DNA from: Balanoglossus misakiensis
Lineage: Eukaryota; Hemichordata
Assembly: GCA_040954595.2 (NCBI GenBank)
Contig: CM082583.2
Location: 5,270,001-5,334,000 of the forward strand
Direction: 5' to 3'
Length of the DNA stretch: 64,000 nt
In this document: piece after piece, positions 13,116 through 24,540 of the stretch
Position numbering within the stretch: the first letter of the stretch is position 1
Layout of the letters: each line of letters starts with the position of its first letter
The notes under the pieces: generated by a model
Database searches by the model: none
Told to the model about the DNA's origin: nothing
What the model saw: only the letters and a program-made list of their open reading frames with translations
Position numbers and translations under genes: made by a program

Positions 13116-13509
13116 TTGCCTCAAAACAAAAGAACATCACACAAACACACAGAACTACATGAAAATGCATGAAAATAAACTTATTGCGGAACTATTCCGC
13201 CATAAACCGATGATCATTTCCCATTTATTTCCAAGTTTCTTTTGCCGATACATAGAAGGGTACTAATAACTTTGGTACATGTAAAATAATTAGGTTAGAA
13301 GCAGTCTTATTAGAAACAATGCAAGTTCAATTAAATGTTTGTTCAAAAGATGAGTTTGCTAAATCAAAACAGGAAAGGTCAACCATGTTTATATTTACAC
13401 TTTATTTTTACACAATGGAACTGCATGTTGATTGCTCATTTACATACAAAGATTTCAAAGAGGAAGTGGCTATTTTTCCCTAGTCAGTAGGACTGCATTC
13501 ACGTCACTC

Positions 13510-16500
13510 ATGGATGTCATTAGGAGAGTTCTGGAAAAATATAATTTTAGTTACCATCTAAAGCATGAACAGTTGCTTATCATCAGGAACATAATTGATA
13601 GGAAGCACACTTGTGGAATTCTGCCAACCGGGTTTGGAAAAAGTGACTGTTTTGTTATTCCACAATTGGTTGTTGATGAGGTGAGTACATTTATTTATGA
13701 CTTCATGATAATTTAAACACTGAATATGAAAAGCTTGAAAACTAGATTGATATTGAAGTTTTACACCTATCCAGTCACAGCAACCATAGACACTGTCTAT
13801 GCAGCAACTTTTAAATGTTATCTTCACTTCAATTCTAGATGTCTCCAGAGAACACACCACACATTGGTATAGTTGTATCTCCGCTCAGAAGCTTAATGAT
13901 TAATCAGCAGAAAAGGTGGACTGAGCAGGGTGTTAAGGCTGCTTGCATTCTGAAAATGGCAGAGATGACTCGGGAGGAAATAAAAGGTTAATGGATTTAT
14001 ATGCTACAATCAATTTGTTTGATGTTACATTCAATGTTTCATTGAAATATTAAATCTTATGCTTAATGTTTAATTACATTTTCATTTTTGATCACAGACA
14101 TCATCGAGGGAAAATATTCTGTAGTTTTCACCTCCCCTGAATCTATATGCAGAGAACCCTGGCAGTCCATGCTAAGAAATGATGTTTACAAGAATAGATT
14201 GGTATTCTTAGCATGTGATGAAGCACATTGTATTATAGAGTGGTGAGTAACAACACTTTGCCTAGCTTTGACATAAAGATTTAATTAAAGAAACATGTTG
14301 CACTTTATTCTGGGTACAATCGCATGGGCAATGGCTTCTGGTGTGTACAATGGCATAGCTCGAAAGTCCAACAAACTAGTTGGATAAAGCCTTGTATCAA
14401 GGCTTTACATGTAGCTCAGCCAACTATGTTTACTACCTCAAGATGACAGATTTTTCAAGCAATAAATCACATAAAACACGCTGATTTGTCCTACAAATAT
14501 CACAATTTACACACAAGTCTACTGAGTTTTAATATGAACCTGACAAGTGGTAAGATTTTTTAGTTAATATTCTATTTCAATTTTGCATACCATGTATCCA
14601 ATGGTTAAGGACATAGCTGTAAAAGATGTACCATTACACTACAATCTTTGCTTTGGTTTAAGGGGTGATGATTTCAGACCAGAATATAAACAGGTATCTG
14701 TGTTGAGAAGCCTCTTGACATGTCCTCTACTGATTTTGACTGCCACTGCCACTGAAACCATGAGGAAAAAAATCTTGCTCAATTTATTGTTGGATGACTC
14801 AGACGTAAAGACTGTTGCTGTTCTGCCTGACAGGTAAGAGCTTTAATTTGAAGAACATGTCACTATTTGTGTTACCAAAGCAAATTATGTCTTTGGCTTA
14901 TTCTTCTGTACCACACAGAATAAATAACTAAAGAGTCAGCACAAGTACAGCCACTCTCCGCTCAATCAACGGGCAATATATCACGGGCCTTATCAAGTTT
15001 TTTTGCATACAATCTAAAACGCTTGATTAGCCCACTTGGACTCTTCACAGCTGTGTTATGATGGTACCCTGGGAATGATGCATGTTTCCGCCCAGGACGA
15101 ATATCAAAAAGGCCATCATCTTTGTATTCTTTCACAAACTTTGAAATATCACTTCTGTAGTTTGGTTTTCCACCAGCACTTGTTGATACACGTGTCTCAG
15201 CAACTTTGTCTTCATATAACTTGTTGATGGCATTGCCCATGCTGCCTCCCATTTGGCTCATTCTTGCAACTTGCGCATCAGTGTACTTGCCCCTTGACTG
15301 TTTTAAAGCTTCTGTGAAAATTTAATGCATGCAAAGTTATGCTGTTAGGCTGTGACATTTCTTCATGTGGCCATAATATGTCTTTCATACATTCAGTGAT
15401 CGTTAAGGGAAAAAATGCGGAAACTCATGAAAAGCTTTGATGTGCAGCTTTAATGATATGAATCACATAAATGTATTTTACATGTAAGATTTCGACTACT
15501 TCTTCCTCATTTTTGAAAGAAATTAATCAAAAAATTTCTTCATTTACAGACCAAATATATTTCTTCACTTTAAAAGTGAAATAGGTATGAATTTTGATAA
15601 AGAACTTGCATGGTACTTTGAACACCTGAGAAGTGAAGGAAAGAAAGCCAAAAAAGCAATAATCTACTGCAGGTCAGTACTAGGCCCTCTTCATAAAATT
15701 ATTATCAAACTTCTACTTTTTATTACCAAGAAAGCAATGCACAATTCAGCATGGCCAATCCTTTCCAAGACATGATAGAATAAACTGCTGCTGGGTATTG
15801 ATTGACATTTTTATACTTGAAAAAAATATACCTATATTGTATACCATAATAAATATTTTTCCATCATGTCTGCAATATCTCAACATATCAATAAATAATC
15901 TCTGTATGTGGTAATACATTTGATTTCAGGACCATCAGAGAAGTAGCAGATGTTTACGAGCATTTTGTTGCTGAGTTAGGAGAAAAGGCTTGGTGTGGTG
16001 AAGCAAAACATGTTGAAAATAGACTTATTGATATGTACCACTCATCTGTGGATGAAGCCACTGAAAGAAGGATTGTTACCATATTCCCCACAGAAGCCAG
16101 TGTGATCAGATGTCTGGTATCAACGGTGGCATTTGGTATGGGGATTCAAGTCAATGATATTGATATTGTTATTCACTGGGGTGTTAGCAAATCAATCCTG
16201 TCATACTGGCAAGAAGTTGGGCGGTGTGGAAGGGATGGGAGAAGAGCTGATGCATTTCTGTATGCCACAAAGAAAAGTCTAAATAAACAAAGGATTAGTG
16301 AAGAAGTTATTAAATTTTGTTCGCAACTTCAGAGTCCATCCGATAATTGTGTAAGATATCATGTGTTAAACCATCTTTTTGTTGATGGCATGGGCATCCA
16401 TCAATTAGATAAGCTTAGAAGTAGAGAAACATGCAAAGGCCCTCAACCAACAGGCAGATGTAATTGTTTATTTCAGTCTTGTTGTAGTAACTGTAGAAAA

Positions 16501-16515
16501 AAGTGTTTACAGTAG
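13510..16515 (+). CDS. Transposon-encoded RecQ-like SF2 DNA helicase
   Basis: Six exons: 13510-13680, 13839-13986, 14098-14242, 14663-14833, 15550-15672, 15930-16515; 447 aa. GT-AG sites and phases all match. It would be an ATP-dependent DNA unwinding enzyme, presumably acting during transposition. Motifs: Walker A LPTGFGKS (residues 38-45), Walker B DEAH (147-150), motif III TATAT (181-185), motif V around VSTVAFGMGI (316-325), and motif VI QEVGRCGRDGR (347-357), where RecQ proteins normally have GRAGRDG. The C-terminal 30 residues hold a Cys cluster (CNC, CCSNC, KKC) that may bind zinc in place of the RecQ zinc domain; no HRDC domain follows. An in-frame Met at 13432 would add 26 residues; I chose the Met that starts the helicase-like sequence. 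It converges with and interleaves the transposase gene. ATTAAA near 16560 is a possible polyadenylation signal. Confidence 0.88.
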
Positions 16516-19500
16516 TTTAGGAGACAAATTTACACTGATAAAGTCTAGAAATTCTGAATATTAAAGTCCACTCATTAATTGAAGTAAGATTAGGTGAAAG
16601 ATATCAATACATGTATGTCATTCATTTTTAAAATTACTGTTCCTTCATGGAGGCGTAAGGCATTCTTTTTCTGCTTTATGTCCCCTTTGGTGGTAGATGA
16701 TAATCATTCCATGGCTTCATTCATGGACAAACTGCATTTTTAGAGTTTATTTCATTATATCCTGTTAATTATTGGTAAAAATAGACTCACCTTTGAACTC
16801 ATTATTCAGGAATTCTGTACCCAAATCCATGGCAATATTTTTGCCTGGTCCTCCATGTAAATTAATTGTCCTGTTCCATATAACTTCATTTGCTAATCTT
16901 GGAGGTAACCATCCATGAACACCTGACAACCAATAACATTACTGAATGATCAACTGAGAACTGTTGTAAAAAATATCACATTCAAAAATGCTCTAACAAA
17001 ATTCACTGTGGATGATGATGACATTCGCACTCTATAGTTTACACCTGGTGTTTCTTTTCTGTATTCTGTGACTGACATATTCACATAAATCTGTAAACTG
17101 TCTTTAACATGTTAAGGGTATTGTCATAAAAACAACCCTCCTAACTTTGCAGTATCCCTGAATGAAGTTCTACACTGGAAATCTGGTAATCAAGTTACTT
17201 TAACAAAACATCTGCCTGTCAGGCTGTTCGATCTGTAATATGCAAGTCCTATTTGTTGAGATGGCAAGTATTCAGTTTGTATATGGGATGATTCAAGGTG
17301 TACATGTCTAGCCTGAAATTCAACAGTGTACTATAGCACAGAGCAGTTTGCTGAAACACACATGCATAGTTTGTGGACTTTTGCAACGTCAGCAGGCTGT
17401 ATGGAGTTGAAACATTGTACATACAGTAGTTAACAGTTATTAGAAAAATAGTGTACGAAGTTTTACAATTCCAATAGTTATTACCAGTAATGAGCCTGTG
17501 GCCTAGAATCAGGTACTTGTAATGGTTCCTTTGCCAAAAGTTTAACATATCTATCTTCCAATGCTCTATCATTGCAGGGCCATCATTTTCCCTAATGGCA
17601 TCACGTCTGACCAAATCATTTAATCCTCTCCACAGCAGACCACAGGAATAATTGTACAGATGGTCATGATTTTGGTTGTCACATGTATCTGTATTGTGCC
17701 TTGGAATAGTATTATCTGTGAACCAAAAAAGTAAAAATTAAGTGAAACTGATATGATCTTCCTCATTTCAAAAAAAATCGTATATTTCTCAAGATGGCTT
17801 TATACTTACAATATTTTGATCATATTGCATCAAACATAAAATTTTTGCCAAATTTACCTCATTTATTAATATTAAGTACATATTGACACAGTGGGTGTCC
17901 TGCATGTAGAGTTGATGAAATTTACTTCTTAGCTGTGCGCAATCATTGCTAAAAATGTGATTTTTTATGATGTCATTTCAACTTCTGTAGACATTTTCAA
18001 AATCTAACATTGAAAAAAACACTAGTGTGTAAAATTGAAAAGAAATAGCAGACAGGTTACCTCTACATGTGTCAGTACAAAACCATTCCTCAGGGTCATC
18101 TGGTAAGGTATCCTCTGTTAACAGCACACATGGAAGATGGAACCAATCTCCATAACTGCATTCAGCATTGCTGCATTGTATCATCACACCACCAACATCT
18201 GATGAAGAAATGTTATTTTAAAGCTCAACTAGCTGTAGCATTTAGCTAATCAATGCTGGTTACTATCTGTAGGGTCTTTTAGTTTTAAGTCTGGATGTCA
18301 ACGGAATGACTTCACTAAACATTTATCAGACAATTTTTTTTCAGTAAAGAAATATATTTCAAATAAAATTGTTAAACTTAATAACATTTTCAGATACCTT
18401 CTTTACAAATGCAATATCTGTAGTCATCACTGTCATCATCACCATCATCTCTGCCAACTGTGTGAATCTCCTCTCTGTCACCATTGGTACCATCTGTCTC
18501 ATCTATATCATCATGTCTCGACTCTTGCTGTATAAGTTCTTCCAAATCAGCTGTGTTCATCTGTACCCATATTTCTTCGATGACATCTTTACAGATTTTG
18601 CTCAGATATTCTGTACGCACCTGTAATGGCTCTTCAAAGACGGAGTCACGCGGTTGACTGTCAAGTGATGACAGCTGTAGTTTTTTCATGGTAATCAGGC
18701 AAACCAGACCTTCAGTTACAAACTTCAGAAAGTCTGTAACATGATTGAAGCAATCCATTACCTTCTGCTTAACTGCTCGATGGTTGAATGCATTCTTCGC
18801 ATGTGCCAATGTTGCTCTGTCTGCTGCACTTCTTGGATCATGGAATTCATCCATTAAATCCTAAAATTTCAATTCACAATATAAAACCAGAAAAATATGT
18901 CAAATTAGCAGTTGTCAGCCCTTTACCAGTCAAAGACTGACACTTTAAGCCACAGTAGCTGTAACTTTGGACATCTTTGTTGCCCATGATGGAAACCAAG
19001 TAGAGAATGTACATATGCAGCACAACTAGGATGGAATAGAGAATTGTTATCTGCTATGGGAAGCGAAATGTATGTTTAATCCTTTCGCTTAGCCTTACAT
19101 GAAGGGTAAATTAACAGCTTACTTGTAGAAGTAGTCCTCTCTTATGGAATTCTTGCGAGACTGGTTCTAGGCCACGAAGACGTCCCCTTTCAGTTGTACA
19201 GCCGGCTCTTGCTCTCTGAGAATCCACATGTCTCTCAATAGAGAGACCATCTCCCTGGCACATAATGACATGGTACTGTCCATTGGCAATACCATCAGTG
19301 ACATCATTAGGTGTATTTATTCTTGGGACATACTTGTGAAGCCAATCAAGAATACTGATAACACCTTGCAGTGATGACGGATTTTCCTCACAAACTCCAA
19401 GGTTGACCTGAATTGAATAGAAAGTGATGAAGTTTATTAAAGTCAATACCTTTGTTTGGGAGACAATGTCAAAGCTATATCACTTGCATGCAAGTATACA

Positions 19501-22500
19501 CTCCACTTTGATTGGCCAATAGGCACAATGGCATATACGGTATAACAAATCACTACATTGTTTAAAGCCACAGCAGCTGTAATTTTTGACAATTTTTCTG
19601 CCCAATGATCTATTGAACCCATGCGAAGAGTCAGCAACAAGCAAGGGTCTACTAATAAAATGTAACCTGATGCACACTAGAATGCTTACGGGGCACATTG
19701 TTTGTCAACATAACTGATTATCACAAGGAAAGGATACATGTTGCACACTGCGGTCAAATAGTGGGTGATCGATTCTCCATGATTCAGTATATGGGTATCA
19801 ATATGAATAGGTTGTTATTTGTAAAAAATTAGTGAAAATATCCTCCATAGTTAAAGCTGCTGTGCTGTCCCTTTAAGTAAGATGAGATAATTGACTGACT
19901 TACAAGATCACTCCTTTTGGCCGACTCACTTGAGTATTCATGTGGCACATGGGCTTGAACGCAGCTGATGTAGTACTGGTTAAAATGAACAAAATGTTCA
20001 CAAATAATCCTCGAAACGAGTGTTTCCAAACGACTTCTTAGATGGTTGAAAGTCTCCCTTGAAGGCAGATATGTCATCAGAGGAATTTCAGATGCTTTTA
20101 GTGTGTTCCTCTCATCATCCAGGTGTCTGAAAGAAATCCTATTCTTTGCTGCATATGCCATGGCCCACATAAGCATCTTGTTCTTTCTTGTTGTTGACTG
20201 ATGACGTGCCACAGTCTCTACTTGGACATTGTCCCATGCCAATGAGAATCCTGGATCTTAAAATGAATGAAGTGGTTTAGTATTGCGTGTATTATTTTCC
20301 TTCAACTAAACATTCATCCAATCATTCATCCATTCATTCCTTTTTTCACTCAGTCATACATGTACATTTGTATATGCAATAACACATGAATTCATAGATT
20401 TATTCAAGTTATCTGCAATGCTATAAATGCACTCGAAAGAAGCAATTTACATGTCCTTGTGACATGCTGGTTTGCCTTTTAGTGAAAATCTGATTGTACT
20501 CAGGATAGCTACATTCTAGTTGTGGACACATTTATTGTTTTGCTTAAAGCCCCATGAGCTGTAACTTCTGGGATTTTTCTCATTATGTTTGTTCTGTGTG
20601 TCAACTACAGTTTCTGGTTTGAATCCCCATTAATTTAAGCATGAATAAACTCAGTATTTAGCTATCAACACAACTACATTGTAATTGTTGAAAATTGTAT
20701 TCAAGTTCAGACTAGAATTCGTTTGTTAACAATAACAATAACAATGGTCATTTCACATGAATTAGTAGTGTTGGCAAAAACCGTAGTTAAGCACAGAATA
20801 AGAGTTACATACTGAGAAAATAGCCACAAATTACCACTATCCCTTTCATTAAGTTAATAGTGAATATTAACAACTTTACATCAAACAGAAAACAGCTATA
20901 GAAAAAATCAGTATCACAAGGAGAGTACCAGGATGTAAAATTACGTAAAAGATTCTTTGAAAACTTACTTAACTCTGCAACCTGGCTTTCATCACCATGT
21001 ACATTGTTCTGGGTCCGTATGTCAGTTTCTGTTTCTGGAGTTTCTCCAAAGAGACATCTTGCTGTTGCTGTCCTGGTAGGGGCTGGTTGTTGCCCAGGTT
21101 CATGTTGATTCTATAGAGTAAATGTTATTTCTCACTTGAAAGTCACATTACATGTGTGGAAAAGTTTTGTATGACAGGAGAACTATTTTGAATGTCAGCT
21201 GTGATTACTACCAAAGTTGATAAATCACAATCACAACTAACAGTGCTATGTACATGCAGCAGATCATTTTCAATTTAAACAGCATTAGCAAGTAATTTTC
21301 ATTTTGTCTTTGTGAAAACTGTAAAAGTGTTACTATTATAGATGAAAAATACTTACAGTCTTCTCTGATTCTATGTCATTGATCCACTCTTTTATTTTGC
21401 TGTCATGGGAATTTTTCAGCCGGTCAACAACCATACGTGCCCCTGTCTTGGATAGGCAAATACCCAACTTGTTGAAACACTGGAAAAGCTGAATGAGAGA
21501 ACATGGAGACATTACATTTGATGAATTACTTTGAAATCTTGGGCCAGGGAATTCACAGATTACATGACTAGGCTAATGTAGAAATTACTGTTATTAAATT
21601 TGGGCCATTTTGTCCAGCATGAACGTTTCTTGAGCCAATACATACTACTCCCTCAAGCAGGAAAATTAGGATTCTATAAAATTTTATTGAACTCTCTGGA
21701 ACTTTTCTTGTATGGGATTTTCATTTTTATCATATCCTATTGCCAACAAGCCTGAAAGTAAATGAAATGCAGGGTACACTGTGAGATGTTTTTTTAGTAA
21801 CAATGGAAATATTTTAACCACTTACTCTTTCACTGCAACCATTTTTCCACATTTGTAATGAATTAACTCCAGCTAAAAATCTGAACTTGGAAGGTGATCT
21901 TATGTGTAATAATGTTAGGAAAAGACTACCAATTTGGCTGGTTGTTGGGTGTTGTATGCTTCCTGTAATTCTGTCAATAAAAGTAACACAATATAAACCA
22001 CAATGTCACAGCCATAAAGGGAATAAAATTTACCTTTGGAATTACTACCTGTCAGGTATGGTTTAGCATGCGTTTAAAAATGAAGTATTATTATATCCAT
22101 ACATATACGTGACACTAAGAAATTCATGATAATACTTACAAGTTTCTGTGATTCTTTTGCATCATAGATAATAAACAAGTAAATGAAAATGGCATTTCTT
22201 GCTTTAACTCCTGGGTGATATTAGCCCAAGAAAATGTGGTTAAGTTTTCCATGCTAACTGGCTTTGAAGTCTGCCGCTGGCCTTTGGAGTACCCTTTCAC
22301 CTCTTGTTTGATTATCTTTGTGACAACAGTCATTAGAGCTCGCTTTGCTGATGAACTACTTCCTGCCAGCACGGTGAAAGCTTCTTTGTATTTCGACTGT
22401 TGGATACATCTTATAGCCTTTCTTCTGCTTGATGTTACCTAAAGACAGGCATGGATGAATTGACTGATTTTACACATCTTCGTAAAAAGTTTTTTTAGTA

Positions 22501-23398
22501 AAGTATGGAGAAAGGAATCAACCAAAATGCTTAGGATAATGTTAGTTGTACTGTATTTAGTCATAGCTACAGAACTTTTGTTTGTTTTAGCATCACCACG
22601 TAATATGATTTCTAGTATGGTAAGTCAAAAAACAGCAATTCATATAATTTATTTAGACAGACAAATAAAATAACTTTGGATTTAATGAACACTTTTGTAA
22701 AGGCCAACTATTTCACATTAATATTGGAAATCAAATATTGAAATGCAGTAATACCTATCTAAACTGAGCAATGAAGGGACTGAGGAAACTGTTCGGTTGG
22801 TTTACAGAGGTGTCTGGTTTATAGAGGTTCCTTAAACATGGTATTCTATGAGGAAGGGACTAGAAGAGGTGTTTAGTATAGACAGCTTTCAACATTAGAC
22901 AGAGTTTGGTTCAGACAGGTTTCACTGTATTGATATTTGTTTACATCAACAATGCATGGCCACACAGATCCAAATTGTCGTTCTTACCTTTGAATTGTTT
23001 GGTACTTTTACCGGTAAGTTCTTCAGTGGTGTTCCACTGATTCGTCTCCTCTTGTATTGCAATGGTGATTTCACTGGTGATCTTAAAGGAGAAATCTTCT
23101 TTGCCATGTAGGATTCCTTCCCCTTGCTCTCCCGAAAAGATTGGGAAAAACTGCCATATTTTTCCCTGGAGCTTTGAATTTTCGCCAATAGATTCGCACA
23201 ACTTGTGCAAATGTGACGAACCTTACCTGGGGAGGCTTTTAGGTCAAATTCACACTCCAACACCTCAATAGCTGTCAATTTTGAGTGTGGCAGTTTAGAG
23301 TCTAGTCTCTGCCTATGGAACCCTTTCTGTTTGATGGCAAAATTGCCACCACAATTAACACAAGCATTCTCCATTGCAGAGAATGTGTAATGTGACAA
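14962..23398 (-). CDS. DUF6589-type transposase with internal PHD finger
   Basis: Twelve exons (minus): 23398-22988, 22438-22140, 21970-21826, 21488-21357, 21110-20969, 20256-19904, 19407-19123, 18860-18398, 18198-18061, 17715-17485, 16922-16791, 15311-14962; 1026 aa, all phases matching and no stop. The N-terminus has two Cys pairs (C13-x2-C16, C64-x2-C67) that suggest a zinc-binding DNA-recognition module, followed by a Lys/Arg-rich linker. The DUF6589 hallmarks are present: LAWDNVQVE, CQGDGLSIER (GDG near 546-548), QEFHKRGLLLQ, WKIDMLNFWQRNHYKYLI, NRTINLHGGPGKNIAMDL and RGKYTDAQVARMSQ. A PHD finger (YCICK...C...WFHLPC...WFCTDTC, about residues 737-787) sits between the two halves of that domain. 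The catalytic acidic residues are not established; D in GDG and D in AMDLGTEF are candidates. Family membership rests on remembered consensus. The alternative Met at 23374 would drop 8 residues. The last exon lies inside a helicase intron. Confidence 0.87.
18943..20590. repeat. Three diverged copies of an interspersed repeat in transposase introns
   Basis: Related segments at 18943-18990, 19561-19609 and 20542-20590 share the pattern TTAAAGCC-CA--AGCTGTAA followed by a T-rich stretch; the first two also share TTGCCCATGAT/CTGCCCAATGAT. A fourth fragment in the opposite sense (TTAAAGCTGCTGTGCTGTCC) is at 19852-19871. They look like remnants of a short non-autonomous family that inserted into transposase introns before the present transposon copy did. 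Family not recognised. Confidence 0.5.
22745..22932. mobile_element. Old MITE-like repeat nested in transposase intron 1
   Basis: The left end reads CAGTAATACCTATCTAAAC and the right end, on the other strand, CAGTGAAACCTGTCTGAAC: an imperfect inverted pair about 185 bp apart. The outer CAGT and nearby TA are suggestive of Tc1/mariner-type miniature elements. Internal direct words (GAGGTGT, TATAGA) repeat with variation. Divergence indicates it is older than the host transposon's insertion here. Confidence 0.4.
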
Positions 23399-23720
23399 GG
23401 ACTGATTGTGGGATTGCTTTTATAATTACTATGGAATTCGAGGTATGCAGTAATCAGTGGTTATGACAATCAATGACATCTGTTTCCAATTAATTACTTT
23501 CATAATGTAAGAAAGCAGAGACTACAAAAAATGACATTAAAAGGCAATGCTTTTGTAATAAATATTTAATCGATGTTTAATTTAAAATAATTATATTAAA
23601 AATAATCATGAAAAGAAGACTAGTACAAAAATTTACTCAGAAAGTACGGAAAATTTAAGAAATTTAACATGTTTAATACAGTTTGTTTTAACTTTCTCCT
23701 AACTCTGAGCGCTAAAAATA

Positions 23721-24054
23721 GTTTTCGGCAAACTTTCGCGCAAAGGCTCCTGGGTAAACTCGTCGGGCAACGAGATTCAACATGGCGGCGTTCTTAGGGA
23801 TCTTCTCGCATAAACATCGAAAACGGGCCTTAACGCAAGCAATCAGGTATATTTTAGCTCAAATTGCTAGCGACTGGAGTACTCGAGGCCAGTGACGAAG
23901 ATCGACGCACGTTTTGAGTTCGAATTCGGCAGTTTTTGGTAAGGAAACCCTTCCGATACAAATCCGCGGAGTTTCGCCAGTTTTGTCTATGGAGCTTTGC
24001 AGGGCTGTGGGTGGAGGGCTCGCCGTAACAACACAGCCCTGCCACGCAGAGCTA
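23721..24054 (-). repeat. Right terminal inverted repeat of the large transposon, 334 bp
   Basis: Inverted partner of 12782-13115, ending ...CGCAGAGCTA directly before the duplicated GGGGCCCAC. It carries the mirrored YY1-type motif (23779-23789). The transposase start (23398) lies 323 bp inward, so this repeat may supply the transposase promoter. Confidence 0.95.
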
Positions 24055-24426
24055 GGGGCCCACTTGCCTGCATGTTTTTGCCATATCTGCTTTCAATCTG
24101 AGTCTTGATATTTCTGCAAAGCTTCCGCCTTTGTCTTTGGAATGCACGGTACAAGAGTTTGACATCTTGATGATCTCTGCAACAAATTTGTGTGGGATAC
24201 AAAAGAGGTTAAATATGAATCAAAACAGTCCCATCACACATCAATAACAGAGGATCGAATGGGGCTGATTTTTGCCACATTTCCATTCTACAAAGCCAAA
24301 CTACAAACACATTTTGGACTCCTGATGCGAGGTTACAAAGAATTAAGGGAGAGGTGGTTGCTCACCTAAATTTGTACGGAAACAGATTCTGAAATTCTTC
24401 AAAACCACACCAGTTGTGCAGTTCAT

Positions 24427-24540
24427 CGTCGAGGAGTAGTCTCGGTTACCCAGACGCCTTTGCTTCTTCCGATGCTCTCCTTTTCTGGAGAGCATCGGAA
24501 GAAGCAAAGGCGTCTGGGTAACCGAGACTACGTCGAGGAG
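24427..24540. mobile_element. 94-bp hairpin MITE with 10-bp target duplication
   Basis: The element is 24437-24530. It is almost entirely two inverted arms beginning TAGTCTCGGTTACCCAGACG, with a loop of a few bases. The direct repeat CGTCGAGGAG lies on both sides (24427-24436 and 24531-24540). The TAG...CTA ends and 10-bp duplication resemble the other elements in the window. It lies in exon 1 of the minus-strand coiled-coil gene. It adds 104 bp, keeps the exon open but shifts the frame. Confidence 0.88.

Larger units (their letters stand above)
12773..24063. mobile_element. Autonomous DNA transposon, AcademH-like, 11,273 bp
   Basis: The element proper is 12782-24054, flanked by the 9-bp direct repeat GGGGCCCAC (12773-12781 and 24055-24063). 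Terminal inverted repeats of 334 bp begin TAGCTCTGCG and appear identical, as shown by identical 63-codon frames read inward from both ends. It carries a RecQ-like helicase gene (+) and a DUF6589/PHD transposase gene (-), both with intact reading frames. Known families: helicase-bearing Academ elements (AcademH) are, as I recall without being able to check, reported with a helicase and target duplications of about 9-10 bp. Identical repeats, a perfect duplication and intact genes imply a recent insertion. It splits exon 2 of a host coiled-coil gene. Confidence 0.95.

Noticed and set aside
13432-13509. Upstream in-frame Met for the helicase
   Set aside because: It would add 26 residues without helicase similarity; the Met at 13510 starts directly before the conserved sequence, though the upstream start is not excluded.
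12540-24540. Idea that the small TAG...CTA elements are introner-type introns spliced out precisely
   Set aside because: No GT-AG pair removes element plus one duplication exactly: the frame-restoring cut would end in AC (94-bp element) or CG (72-bp element), and nearby AG sites shift the frame.
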